Source: Auriscalpium vulgare (Eukaryota; Basidiomycota; Agaricomycetes; Russulales; Auriscalpiaceae). Taken from it: a stretch of 64,000 nucleotides of DNA. The notes below the pieces were generated by a model. It saw nothing but the letters and a program-made list of their open reading frames with translations, made no database searches and was not told where the DNA came from. Position numbers and translations under genes: made by a program. Below, one piece after another: positions 22,245-33,763 of the stretch (position 1 is its first letter; each line of letters opens with the position of its first letter). The stretch lies in contig JAHBBC010000026.1 of NCBI GenBank assembly GCA_019915015.1, forward strand, positions 372,001 to 436,000. The letters run 5' to 3'.

Positions 22245-23845
22245 GATGGGCGTCCAACTGGTAGTGAGGCGGATATATATTGATGTCCAATCCTCAGAGC
22301 GCAGTAGTGAACGTATCGAGTTGAGCGAGTGCAGTCAGGGTCCCGAGACTACGCACGGCAAATCCTGCTCGGAATACGAGTGGGACACAGTGACTAGGAC
22401 TTGGATCGGAGGGCGCGAGAGGCTGGGGGAGAGGATGATAGTGCGAGAGCTAGACACGGCACGGATCACCGAAATGATACAGTGCTGGAGACGCGACGGG
22501 CGAGCTCCCAAGAACGTGTCACGGAAGCTAGGAATGTCGGAGGGGACGCGAGGACTATTTCGAGAGTCGAAGGGGATTTACGCAGCGGTGGCAATGGTCG
22601 AGGGAATATATCGAGGGAGAGCGGGACGGAGTACGAGGCGGTGACGAAGGAACAGAGGGGCGTATATAGGCCTGATCTCTGCGTTGAAGGTGCGGGGTGT
22701 CGAGGGGGAGAGTAGCGAGGCGTAGGGAGATTTCGAAGGGCAAGAGGGGATTTGTCGAGGGTCGTGGTATTGGTATTCGTATTGATATTGCGGCGTGGTA
22801 TTGGTGTTGAAGTTTCGTGCGTCTAAGAGCTAGAGCGACGGGTTTGTGGTGAAGTCAGACCACTTCAGGCGCTCTTTCGAGATCCTGAGTACGAGGGGGA
22901 ATAGTAACTTCTTATTCTCTCTGTCTAGCGACTCAGAACTATTTGTACGACAAGCGAGTCAGAAATCCGTATCGTACGGACGTGACATAGTGAAGACAAA
23001 TACGATCTAAAACACGGTAGACGTGGGTCAGATATCACGGGGTGTACGAAGTGGACGCGGGGGAGTGAGTATACGAGGGATGTGGCAAGAGAGGATCGTT
23101 GAATTACGGACGGTTTAGGTTTAGTTCCAACTTACGATCGCCGCTAGGGGGCGAAGTGCGTTTAGCGCGCTAGCGCTTATATCGTAAGGCGCTGGTGGTG
23201 TATCGTAAAGTCGAGCGGGGTATCCGATGTATTCCGAGTGTAAATTGAAGGGAGGGACGTACGACGGGCGGTCTTGGCTCGTTGTGTAGCGCTCCTGCCT
23301 ATCTCGGACGGCTGTGGATTAACGTAGACGGGACCATATCGTGGATCGAGATGTGGGGAATATCGAGAAATCGGGGAACGCAGAAGGGAAGTATGATTGA
23401 CAGCGGCGCATCACGGCGGGGAAGGATTGTGGCGTGTGGCTCCGAGTCAGATAGCCGCTGGGTGACTGTTGTGCGGGGCCGTAGGATTGTGGCGTGTGGC
23501 TCGGGGCGCTTGGTGGGGCGTGTAGGCTATTTCGAGTGCGTTTGAGGCGCTTTCGATAGACGCTGCGGGGTGGTAGTGAAACCTGATGGTGCGGACCGAG
23601 GCCGGCAGGCCGAGGTCACGTGATTTCGGAAGATGCCGAAAATGCCAAAATTCGGGTGTTTCTCCGCTAGACGGCTGGGCAGGCGTATCAGCGGCCGTAG
23701 ATATGCCCCCACCATCGGCCCCGCCAACATCTCATCAACCACTCAGCCCTGAAGCCCTGCTCTCGCGTCAGGCATTGATATTGCTAGCGCAGCATCACCG
23801 CGTTGGGTACAATCGTAACTCCAGTGGCGCGCGCAGGGAGAAGTA
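22245..23845. other. Insertion-like block of unusual composition
   Basis: Absent from the paralogous segment at 13.6 kb. It is purine-rich on the plus strand and CpG-rich, and unlike its surroundings. It carries the 18-base string AGGATTGTGGCGTGTGGC twice (about 23423 and 23481). TGGCGCGC occurs at both edges (about 22235 and 23825), a possible 8-bp target duplication, but the block ends are not inverted repeats. The open frames inside show no transposase. Confidence 0.35.
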
Positions 23846-24439
23846 TGGTGCGCAGGGGTAAATGGTCGGCCTGGCAGCCGACTCCGAGGACACGACCGTC
23901 GTTATTGTCGACACGAGCGCTTGCAGAGGTGCGTTATGTTTGACTGTTCACAGGGTTTCGATCCTTACTTGCTATCTTGCCGACAGAAGAGGCTCCCGAA
24001 CCGGATCTTCTGGCAGAGGCCACATGACGTATGCCCTGTACTCTCCGAGGCGGAAGAGAAGCGGACAGACACTGCCGTCTGACTGAACTATGCATGGGAG
24101 GCAAGACAACGAGCTGTGCGGCTGGAATATGTGCTCACGCTTCTGCAGATTTTCCAGAACTGTGCAGCAATCCAGAATGCGTCCATGTCGTTCAGCCGTC
24201 TCCAACTTCCCTTTGGTTGTGAAGGAGAATATGCAGCCACGTCTCATCGCCGCGATGGGGGCCCGTTGTACGTCATCTGTATTTTTTTATAAGGCATGTC
24301 TACTACTAGCTTGTAGAGAGCCATTGCTAAGCATGGCAGGACGATTCCTTATCGAGCCTTACATCAGCAAAAGTGCAGAAATGTTGCAGCGGCTTGCAGC
24401 GGCCACCAGCCACGTGCCCCCATTACAGCCGCTGGCGGC

Positions 24440-24640
24440 AGGTTACCGGTGCGATGCAAGCCTGGCGACTAGCTTACAACCGAGCGCAAGTCTTGCGTGC
24501 CTCATACAGCACCGATGCAAGCCTGGCGGGTGGGTTACAACCCGAGTGAAAGCCTGGCTTACAACTTACAACCGGAGCGCAGGCCTGGCAACTGCCTTAC
24601 AACACCGACGCAAGGCTGGCGACAGCTTACGATGTCTTAC
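24440..24640. repeat. Degenerate tandem repeat
   Basis: Four to five imperfect units of about 45-55 bp built around CAAGCCTGGCGAC and TTACAACCGAGCG. No coding function is visible. Confidence 0.5.
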
Positions 24641-24649
24641 AACAGTTGA

Positions 24650-25690
24650 TTTACATATTCTGAATTTTACATACTCAGAGCAGCGAACCCGTCAGCGGCG
24701 AGGATGTTATCGTCTTCGCTGTCCTCGCTAACGCCTTCATCCTGCGCGCGCGTGCCATGCTGCCAGTCCATTACACGTTTCACCCGCGGTACAACTTGGC
24801 ACGCAGCGAGCGCGGGCTGTGCGCATCGTGGAGCGAAGGTGCCGATGTATTGCTTGTGCGCACGCCGCTCTTGGGGGGCAGAGATGCTATGTTTGGACGC
24901 TGGGGCGGAAGGTGAGATGTGTCGGGCATAGTCAATGTGTCTGGGAAAGCTCCAGTGGTGTTGGTGCAACGGTGAGCACACTTGAGCAATGGAGAGAGAG
25001 CTAGGGTGACCGTGCGTGCGGTGGGCCGATAGTGAGAGAACCGATGGACGATGCGCGCGCTGGGGCAAGGGCGAGAGAGCTGAGGCGGCGGTGCGCAAGC
25101 TGGGGCGATGTTGCGCGCGCTGGGGCGCTGGGTGGATACTGAGGTGGCGGTACGAGAGCTGGGAAGCTGCTGGCGGTGCGCATGCTGTAGCGGCGATGGC
25201 GTTGCCGAGGCGACAGCGCGCGCGCAGGACTGACGGCGCGCGATTCTTCATAGCAGCCTCCAGCACGTTGGGAGCGACTACGGAAACTAATTAGCAATAG
25301 CAAACAGTAGCAACAGCGAACGGTTGGTTTTGTGCCTGTCCCACTCACTAGACGACGTGTGCCGCTGTCGGTTCGGGCGCGTCCTGACAGTGAGAAGTCA
25401 GTGAGCAACGTATTCAGATGTGAGCTGGCATACATACGTACCTGTTGGCTGACCAAAAGGCATCCCAATGTCCCTATACCCATTCCAAGTCAGAGGCGCC
25501 AACCTAGGATCACATCAGCGGTGGTAAATGGCGGTGTGGATGAGCGGTAGCCTTGAGGTAGCTGAGAGGTGCGACTCGGACTTGCGACGCAAGAGGCGAG
25601 TTGGTCACGTGGCTGCTCAGATGGACGCGCGAAGCGCAAAGGCGCGTCACTTCTCTTGCCCTCCTACCACGACCATCCACTTCACTCCAC
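24650..25690. other. Intergenic stretch, nothing recognised
   Basis: GC-rich with overlapping open frames on both strands at 24667-25300 (for example a Ser/His/Pro-rich one on the minus strand). No domain, no conserved counterpart. Confidence 0.4.
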
Positions 25691-25691
25691 A

Positions 25692-26731
25692 TGCCATCGT
25701 CCCCTTCCCCCGACGATGAAAGTGCTGAGTACTTTTCCACTGAGGACGCTGACTCAGAGGGCGACACCGGCTTCGACAAGCGGGCTGCCTAGCAGAAGAA
25801 GGCGAGCCGGTTCGTCCGACGGTCTACACTCTCACTTAGCCCTCGCTGATGATTTATAATAATGAGCGATAGGGCTCAGACCTGGATGACGACGTCGCCG
25901 AGAGCCCGCAGGCTATAACAAGCTCGATGCCTACAGAGCAGCGCGAGCCAAGAAAATGAGGTGCGTCATCGTCTTCACTCTCGCCCAATATCAGCTGATA
26001 TCTGTATATGTAAGTGAGCACCAGGCTTGAGGTGCGCACAAGTCGATGCGGTCAACTCGCGACAAGTCAACATCGAGGGTGTCGAGAGCACGCCCCGCGG
26101 CAGAGTGAGTTTTGGCCGCATATATGCCACATTCACCAACAACCATCTCATGCAAGTGAGCTCCAGGCTCAAGATGCGGGCAAGTCGAAGCGGTCCAAGC
26201 CCACAAAGCCAAAGTCTAGGTCGTCGAAAGCACGCGCGGCAACATAGTGAGTCTTCTCTCGCATATATGCTACCCTGGCACTGACCATCACTGTGCCTAC
26301 AACCTGGTTTCCTTCCCGCCAAAGCGTCCATGTCGAGCGGGAAGGACATCAAGACGATGATGGCAGACATGTCAGGCTCCGTTCAATTCTCATCTCCGCG
26401 TTGACGTATCCTGACCAGACCTCAGCAGCACCTGGATCATCACAAGGAAGCCTACGAGGTTATCCGCTTCTTGAGCGCCCTTTCCCCTGCGCAACAGCCC
26501 CGACCAGTCTGGTGCGCTCTCCACCCGCTCACCAGTTTGCCAGCTCATCTATCATGGCGTTGCCTGTTGCCTCTCCTCAGCAGTGCAGGCCCCTGTCGGA
26601 CCGGGATGACGAAGACGACGATGCAGTGCCCCACCGCGACGGCGCGACGCATACTCCCGACCCCCTCGGACGAAGAAACCGCGCCGCCGAAGAAAAGTCT
26701 GCCGCCAAGGGCACGGGGAGGAAAGGTAGTA
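25692..26731 (+). pseudogene. Decayed gene with acidic and Lys-rich exons (candidate)
   Basis: The plus strand has a possible start MPSSPSPDDESAEYFSTEDA followed by an in-frame TAG. Then, in separate pieces, there are GSDLDDDVAESPQAITSS before a GTGCGT, a Lys/Ser-rich piece (GKSKRSKPTKPKSRSSKARA) before GTGAGT, MSSGKDIKTMMADMSGS, and RRILPTPSDEETAPPKKSLP before GTAGTA. The alternation of acidic/Ser and Lys-rich segments beside splice-like sites suggests a former nuclear-protein gene. The stop codons and the lack of a single phase-consistent model argue that it is dead. Family not recognised. Confidence 0.3.
26014..26290 (+). repeat. Tandem duplication of an exon-like unit, period about 142 bp
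   Basis: Two units starting GTGAGC at 26014 and 26156. Both contain AAGTCGAWGCGGTC, GTCGARAGCACGC, then GTGAGT and CGCATATATGCYAC. The second keeps a Lys-rich reading frame; the first has lost it. Confidence 0.5.
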
Positions 26732-27115
26732 TGCTTTGGTATGTTTGCTGTTCTGCTCGTTCTGCGCTGTCCTCTTGTGCTCGGGTGCTCTTGTATTGTG
26801 CTCTCCGGTTCCCTGATGCTGTCACTACTTAAACGTTGTGACCAGACTCATATTGGATATCTTTGTAATTTTCGAGTATTCTTATGCTATGAACACTCAT
26901 TGTACCTCCTTGAAAGTCTCGAAAGCGCGTATAACCCGTTGCAAGGGCTGAAAAGGTACGCCTTCTATGCAAGACTTGCGGTGGGTTACCAGGGCCTCTC
27001 GATAATCTTGTGGGTGCTTATAACGTGGTTGTCGCTCGGAGGGAATTAGGTTAACTAGTTACAGCCGGGTCTGCTGTCTGGTGACCGAGTCCCGGATCTG
27101 GCGACGATTGTGAAC

Positions 27116-27152
27116 CTTGCGGCGGTTATAACCACCTATAACCAGCCGCAAG
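27116..27152. repeat. Near-perfect inverted repeat
   Basis: Arms CTTGCGGC-GGTTATA and TATAACC-A-GCCGCAAG pair over 15 bp with one bulged base, around the loop ACCACC. Related TATAACC strings occur at 26930 and 27020, so it may be part of a small element. Confidence 0.5.
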
Positions 27153-29439
27153 ATCTGTGCACTTTTGCTGATGTATCTCTCAGCTGCATCCACCTGCAGT
27201 TTCCTGCGTGTATGTCTATTTCTATGAGTTAGTGATGGGGATTGACATATCGGCGCGTTTCGGTTGAAGCCCTACCAGAGCGCTACGTGCTGCTGAGCAG
27301 CCACTCGGCGCTGAAACGTGCACTTGATCTCAGACTGGAGACTAATCGATGATGCGCAGCAACAAGTAGTACACAGCAGATGTGAACAGAGGTGCGTGAA
27401 TAGAATAAGTTACATGTACACAGGCAAATTGTGAGCGACGAAAAATAAGACGCGCCGAGCGTCTTGATTGCTGCGGGAAACAGCCCGCTGAAGTAGCCCT
27501 GTGCCTGCAGAGCGCACGCGCCGCGCAGCATAGTGAGCGCGGCGGGTCGAGGGCGGTGGCGGCAGCACGCTGGGCAGCGGCGCGGCAACGAGGGCGGCGG
27601 GCTGGGTCGCGACGGCAGGCGGGGCGGGGCCTGACGGTGCTCAGGGTGAGGAGCCTCTCGGAGGTCATGTCGCAGATGATCTTGCCACTGACAAGCGAGC
27701 ACGATTCTGTGCGCATGCTGGACGGGCAGCCTGCAGGCGATGTGATGCTGCTGGTCACGGCTTAGCAGGCTCTGATCCGGCGCGATGAGATGCGAGGAGC
27801 TTGGAGGGGAACGCAGATACAGACGCTAGGCGACGTCAATACCGGGGCTCACGATACGGCGGCGCTTGGAACTCACCTTCGAACCGCACCGCATTTCTCC
27901 CGCTGCGACGTGAGCGTGCGCACCTTGGTGAGCCGCCATCATTGTCTCTGGCCTCCGTGCCGCTCCCACTACGCTGTCGAGACGTAGGACACGCTTCGTT
28001 CTTCTTCTCCGTGCCTCCCGTGGCGCCTTGATTCCCGCCCCGTTGCTCCTCGTCTAGCATGTGGGCAAGGGGGCGGACGCGGCGCCACCGTTGTTCCGTC
28101 CATGCACCACTCGACGTGCTCGCGGCCTCTCGTGAGTATGGCAGCACATGATGTCAAGCTAGAGGGCACCGTTCGCGCCTCCAGAAACGTCTTGATGCGC
28201 TTCGTCGGCGATGCTGCGCGTTGTTTGTGTCGGTCCAGTTGTGCGTGCCATTGTCGTGGCTCGTCCTTGCGACACGCGCGCCGAGTGCGCGTCCTGCGCA
28301 GTCGTGCGTAGGATGTCGTGCCCGGGACGCCTTGTTGAAAGCGAGCATCTGCAGCTTCTTCTTGATAGTTGTCGTCCTCGTCCACAGCCTGAGAGTCGAC
28401 GGCCTCGTCCATGTCGTGGCGGCGTGCAGAGTCATCCAGCGTGATGGTGTGTCTTGAGCGCGACTGTTCGAGCTGCGCGTGGATATATCTGTTTTTCAGC
28501 CGGCGCGCACAAAGACAGATGTAACTCACCGACGACGTGCCCAACGCCGACACGGACGGGTTCCCGAGTACGCCCCGCATCCCTAAACGCCGCCTCCAAC
28601 GCTAATTGAGGCCTGGACGCTGTCTGGAAAACGCCAATCCGGTGGAGCGTGTTTCGGAAACGCGCGCGCGCGCGAGCGCTGGTGGACGGCTCTAGCCTCT
28701 AGCGTTGCTGGGCGACCCCTGCGTGTCAACTGGCGCGTTGTTCTCTTCTTAAAGGACGCAGGACGCACCGCCATTGCGTCTTCATCATGGGGTTTTGACA
28801 CGGCGCCGCTGAGACACGCCCTGTGCGCGATGTGCGGACGTGGCGTCTGGCCGCTTTGCACAAGATGCGCGGTGCGGAAATGTCCCTCGGCCAATGCAGT
28901 GGAGGAGCAGGGAGAGCGGCAGGCTGGTCATCCTGCAGGTGGCTTTAATGTGTCCTAGAGGCTGTTCGCGTGGAGGTGGAACGCACGCGGACGTTGCTGG
29001 GAGGTGAGCGATAGGAGCTGAGATCGGTTGGGGAGGGCATACGGTGAGATTCTGTCCTGTCAGGCAGAATGTGCGGGAGGGCTCACCAGAGACGCTTGCA
29101 GGGCGCAAGATCATCACGTCCGTTCACGCGTGGCGGGACGGGGGTCACGGGGCTGTGGGGAGGGCCAAGGGAGCAGGCATTGGCAAGCGGCTCACAAGTC
29201 TGTGATGTATGTAAGCAGATGTGCCGAAGGCCGGTGATGGCCGGGGCCGGCTGGCCGCATCAAAACGAAAACGAACCTCGGACGTCCCGTCAATCGTAGC
29301 ACGTTGGTGTACTGAAACCTATTGGCGATACATTGAGTGCTTGTTCGAGATTAGCTTTTGAGGCGGAGGTGCAGAGGAATGGGGGACGTGGTGTGGGTGT
29401 TGTCCCAGGCGTGAGGCTGCGTGAGGTCGGGCGGGCACC

Positions 29440-29475
29440 ACCGGGAATCAAACCGGGAATCAAACCGGCATCCGG
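29440..29475 (-). other. tRNA T-arm-like (B-box) sequence, duplicated
   Basis: The minus strand reads GGTTTGATTCCCGG twice in tandem (12-bp unit), followed by GGTGGTGCC. GGTTTGATTCC resembles the tRNA B box, but I could not fold an acceptor stem, D arm or anticodon arm around it. Possibly a tRNA or SINE fragment. Confidence 0.2.
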
Positions 29476-29602
29476 CGACCATGACCGAATAGATGCAGGC
29501 ACCAGCCCGAAAAACCCCCTAGTAAACGATTCTACTTCGTACCTCAGGGAATCGTAATAGAATCCAATCCAATCCTCATATCATACCATACATCTGAAGT
29601 CT

Positions 29603-31551
29603 CTATCGAAGCGCGCGCTTAGACGTTGAAGCATTTCCGCTCGGGCCCAAAATGGTGCGTGAGTGGCGGTTCGTATAGGATGTGGGTTGCGTCGGCACAA
29701 CTGTACCCTGCAGAACCATGGCAGGGGCAGCCGCGCGGAGCTTCACAGCAACACACTCGGGTACCACGCTCTGCGCTAGATCCAGCTTTCTCAGCGGCAA
29801 CCCGATTTTTTCACGCATTTCTAAGAGCTCCAACAGCGGGTTGATGGGAGCGGTGTACGGATACTCAACACTGCCCGCGTGCATGTCGCAATGCTCGCAG
29901 GTCCACGCATATGCACCAAGGTCAACGTTGTGTATCTTCAATGTCGTAAGCTCGGGCAAGTATTGCGCATTTTCTACCGCGTTGTCGCCGTCATTGGGCA
30001 AATTTGCCAAGCGTGTCGCATCCGCGAGCGCTTCGTAGAGCGCGAGGCCGGAGAATGACCTGGTCTTGATCCTGCGCAAGCGTGGCGAGCTCTTCAGCAC
30101 CGCGTCCCACTGTTCGGCCTCCAGCCAGCCGCTCATAGAGAGGAATTGAAGATGCTCGGATGCAAATACACGCATGACAGACCAGGGTGCTCCGAGTTTT
30201 CGCCAGATGGCACCGCGCAACTTGAACTTTGAGCGGGTCAAAAGATGGCGATGCGTTGCCAGTGAGCCTCAGATGGACGTTCTGACTGGCCTTATCCAAA
30301 GTCTCGGACTGCCACATATGCACCGAAAGGGCGTCTTCAGAGTCTTTCCAACCATTGAAGGATGAGATTTTTGATCGCGTATGGAGGGGAGGCATCGTCC
30401 CCGGAGGGCAGCGAAGTGAACAAGCGGATGTCTTGGAGGAGCATGAACATAGCTTCCTGATCTTCGCCGGAGTAACTGAGATCTAAGATAGCATTTGCGG
30501 CGGATGGGATGCGGAGGTTGGACAGCAAGGTGGATGCGGTGGTTGTGTCGGAAATGAGCTCAAAGCGCTTGAGAGACGGCAGGATCACCGTGACGTCTTG
30601 GGCTGGCATATCGAACGACCCGCGTTCAATATATATGTGACGCAAGACGAGGTGCTTCAGGTTCCTCATGTTCTGCAGAGCTGTGATGACGACTGCGGCG
30701 GACGGTCTCCACTGCGAGTCGTTGTCCGGCCGGTAGAATAAGGAAAGCCATTGGTGGATACCATTTGGGGTCTGGTGGATCTCGAGTGTTGTGAGATTGT
30801 GCAGGAATGCAGGTGTCATTGGGTACCGGAACATGATTGCATTACTCGATCGAAGAAGACGCAGGGATGGAGCATGTTGGCCTAAAAGTCTGGAGTAAAA
30901 TGAATCTCGCATTGGCGAGTGCATCGGCGACATGAGTGAGAGCTCTTGCATACGCGGAAGGTGGCGGATCAAGAGCACTTTGAGGCACTCTTCCTTCATG
31001 ATGACGGCCGGCCAAGACGGGATGGTAACGGAGAGCATGTTGGCCGTGCGCGCGATCATGTTCACGAACCACATTACCCCAAATTCAGAGGTGACGCTCG
31101 TCCACAGACTGCGGGAGCCGAACGCAGTCTCCCTCCAGTATCCGCAGACGTGTGTCACGGCGATCCAGCTCCGCTTCAGGGGTCGGGATTGAGGGTACAT
31201 AGGGGTGGTGGCATGGGCTAGATAGCTGAATATCTTGGCGAGTATCTCTGTTGGAAGCCACGAGATAGGTAACAGATTGTTATGGCAGAGGCCGCTGCGT
31301 CGGCGATGAACTGTGCGGTCATATCAGCCTTAATTCTAAGTCTCTACTGGGGTCGATACTCACTGATAATATTGTCGTCCGAGTCCTCGAGCTCGGAGGT
31401 CTGCTCTTGAGACGGGAGCTTGCCGTAGGTTAATACTAGCATCCGTTCAAGCATCAACAGCTGTTGCTCTGCGGCGCGAGTCAGGTATTCCCTAGTGCGG
31501 GCTGCGTTAGCACTAGAATTGTCAGAGAACAAACGGCACATACTGATTCAT
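29603..31551 (-). pseudogene. F-box gene (long class) with two frameshifts
   Basis: Exon 1 is 31544-31551 (MNQ), intron 31492-31543, exon 2 31364-31491 (EYLTRAAEQQLLMLERML, coiled-coil-like), intron 31311-31363, then exon 3. Exon 3 starts with an F-box NNLLPISWLPTEILAKIFSYL...WIAVTHVCGYWRETAF and leucine-rich repeats. Compared with the intact paralogue at 33764-35566, the frame shifts near 30365 (about +4 nt) and again near 30213 (about -5 nt), and the C-terminus runs past the paralogue's stop. All remaining parts align end to end. The 5' introns and phases are identical to the paralogue, and the two genes lie head to head 2.2 kb apart. Confidence 0.75.
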
Positions 31552-33460
31552 TGTGGTCTATGTGGAGCCGGCACTGCAGAGTGCAGAGAGAGTTTGCAAT
31601 GACGGAGACAGAATGAACTCACCAGCACTTATATACATCAGAGAACAAGGTTACTCAGTTATAAAGGCTGGGGCGCAAGAGGGTATACAATAAAGAAGTT
31701 GAATGCGGAGCCATGCGAGGGTGGCGACGCCGCGAGAACAAGGCGTTGTACTACCTTTGCGAGCTGCAGAACAACGGAACACGACAATAGACCGATCGTT
31801 CTCCTTTCAAATGCATGTCCGAATTTGACCGCCCATCGCCATATTCGAGTTCTTCTCCGAGACGCGCTCAGGCCTGATAGCACGAGGCGCAGGTTGGGCG
31901 CATGTTGACAAAAGTGGCGAGCCGGCAGCTCGAGCATATAGAACAAGGGCATACAACTGGGCGTACGACATTTGCAGCGGCAGTAAAAACACAGAGAGAC
32001 TCGTCACTGGCTTCCTAAAGACTAGGAAACCAGTTGAGCGGACGCTGTGACGGTTTTTGTCCATCGGAACGGCCTAGCCGGCCGTTCATGCGCTCGCAGT
32101 GCCTCTCCACCGCCCCGCGGTGCCGCCACACCAAGACTCTCTTCGAGCCGATCTTCTACAAGTAGCACTACTCAGCAATGCAATGAGCGATGGGGTAATC
32201 AAGCGATCTTATCTGGGCATCGCGCTTTCTACAGTATATCTAGCGACATTAATGCGTGGTTGGGGCAAAGGATGGATCGTTAAGCTTCGTGGAATGAGTA
32301 GGACGGGGATGGGGAAAGGGAGATTCAAGGTGCGTCCTATGCATCGTTGGAGCTGCTACATGGCCAGGAGTTTGTCAATCTACCATGACTATATGTAGAA
32401 GGCGTGGTATTACTCACCTTCGCGATGATTCACTGCTATCCAAGCGGCTCGGCTGACGCGCGGCGTACACGGCAACAGCGATGACTCCTGCGACTCCATC
32501 ATAGGATTATGGACCCTCCGCACGATGGATATCTGCCTATCGAGCTAATTATCGATGTCAGCAGCGAGGTAATGTCCAGCGGAAACGGCGGGTGGGGTGG
32601 GCAGAGTGGGCAGGAAGGCGGGGACCAGCGGCTGCAGCTGCGTAGGGACCGTGTTGTCTGAAGAACACGTCATGACATTATACTATCAGGAGAAACAGAT
32701 TGGCGCACCGTAGACCACTCCGCTCGTCAAGCATGTTTGCAGCGACTGAAATAGGTCGAGGGCTGCATTGGAGTTGTGGCGACGCGCTGATGTTGTCCGT
32801 ATGAGATGTCCTGACATAGCTTTAGGCTAAAATACTCACCAAGATGATCGCTAAATGGGCCCGGGGCGAGTACATCGTCGGTGGCGGACTGTGAGCGACG
32901 ATAGTAGAGCTGAGACTGAGGCGACGGAAGGGAGAAGTCAGAAAACACGTGTTTTAGAACCCTAACCTAGCAACGGTACCTCCGAGACACCGGCAAGACT
33001 TCTCACTGTCAGCGCACCACGTTCCACGACATTCCCCCTACACTGGAGGCTCATCTCGAACTGCTAGTTTGCGCTAATTGATACCTTTGTCTCTCCCTGC
33101 TCTCTACTCGACCGTGGGCTGCCGTTCTTCTCCGACGACTGCGCCAGTTCAGACGACCCGCGGACGTCTGCATTTCAACATTAGCGAGGCCCATAGTTCA
33201 TGGCTCAAGTGCAGCATGTGGAGTGCACGAGGAGTGTGGGATGGAATTGGAGTGGTTGCCGAGAGTTAAAGCTCAAGGTCCGTCGACATGCACCATCAGC
33301 CGGAGCGTGCGAGCTGACACGCGCTGGTCATGTACAACCACGTCGACTCAGATGCGGCCACCATAGTCGGCTTTCTTTTGGGCTGGTCTTGCGCTGAAGT
33401 AGGCTTTTTGGCATTGTTCTGTGCGCCCGGGCCTGCGGGGTCGCCAAGGTTTGTAAACAT
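31552..33460. other. Region between divergent F-box paralogues
   Basis: No supported gene. A dispersed repeat lies at 32055-32290. A short F-box-like start MDPPHDGYLPIELIIDVSSE followed by GTAATG at 32510-32572 could be a first exon or chance. Confidence 0.4.
32055..32290 (+). repeat. Dispersed repeat, copy 2 of a pair
   Basis: Partner of 18885-19100; see there for the shared blocks. Confidence 0.5.
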
Positions 33461-33514
33461 GCGCCTCACGTCTTGAAGAACAACACGGCGCCTCGCGTCT
33501 TGAAGGACAACACG
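33461..33514. repeat. 27-bp tandem duplication
   Basis: Two head-to-tail units starting GCGCCTCRCGTCTTGAAG, two mismatches apart, in the upstream region of the F-box gene at 33764. Confidence 0.7.
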
Positions 33515-33763
33515 GCGACAAGCAGTCAAAGTGACACGTGTAGAATGGCTTGTCGACGTACAACGGGCATATGTTCGTATATCTCGAGCTGTTCGTAGCA
33601 TGTCTTGTTCTCGCGGCTTCGCCACCTCCCAATACATCATCGTCGTCTTCCGCACGTCGTCTTGTGCCGAGACCTTGTTCTTCATTGCATATAAGAGCGG
33701 TCCGTCTAGCATGTCTTCCCCATCGCAAGCACTTCCTTTACTGCCGCTCTCATGGAGATCACA

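Larger units (their letters stand above)
19610..24250. repeat. Segmental duplication, copy B (with insertions and a deletion)
   Basis: Collinear with 10.64-14.13 kb (see copy A). Compared with A, it lacks most of the F-box coding region, and it gains about 0.6 kb at about 20712-21340 and about 1.6 kb at about 22245-23845. Because the flanks still align, these are insertions in B or deletions in A. The long open frames at 19389-20425 (-) overlap one another and are not conserved as proteins between A and B. Confidence 0.6.
26735..29600. other. Long stretch without a supported gene
   Basis: Open frames at 27283-27760, 27969-28580 and 28583-29117 (-) overlap others and show no domain; the one at 27969-28580 contains an acidic stretch (MDEAVDSQAVDEDDNYQEE) and could be a fragment. 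It includes a strong hairpin (27116-27152), a (CG)n tract (28657-28672) and a tRNA-like B-box duplication (29440-29475). Confidence 0.4.

Noticed and set aside
24440..24640. Possible CRISPR-like array
   Set aside because: Units are degenerate and contiguous, without constant repeats or unique spacers, and the DNA is eukaryotic.
24667..25300. About 200-codon minus-strand frame rich in Ser, His and Pro
   Set aside because: Composition-driven, with open frames on the opposite strand too.
27969..28580. 203-codon minus-strand frame with an acidic stretch
   Set aside because: No recognisable domain, overlaps frames on the other strand, no splice-consistent extension; left as part of an unassigned stretch.
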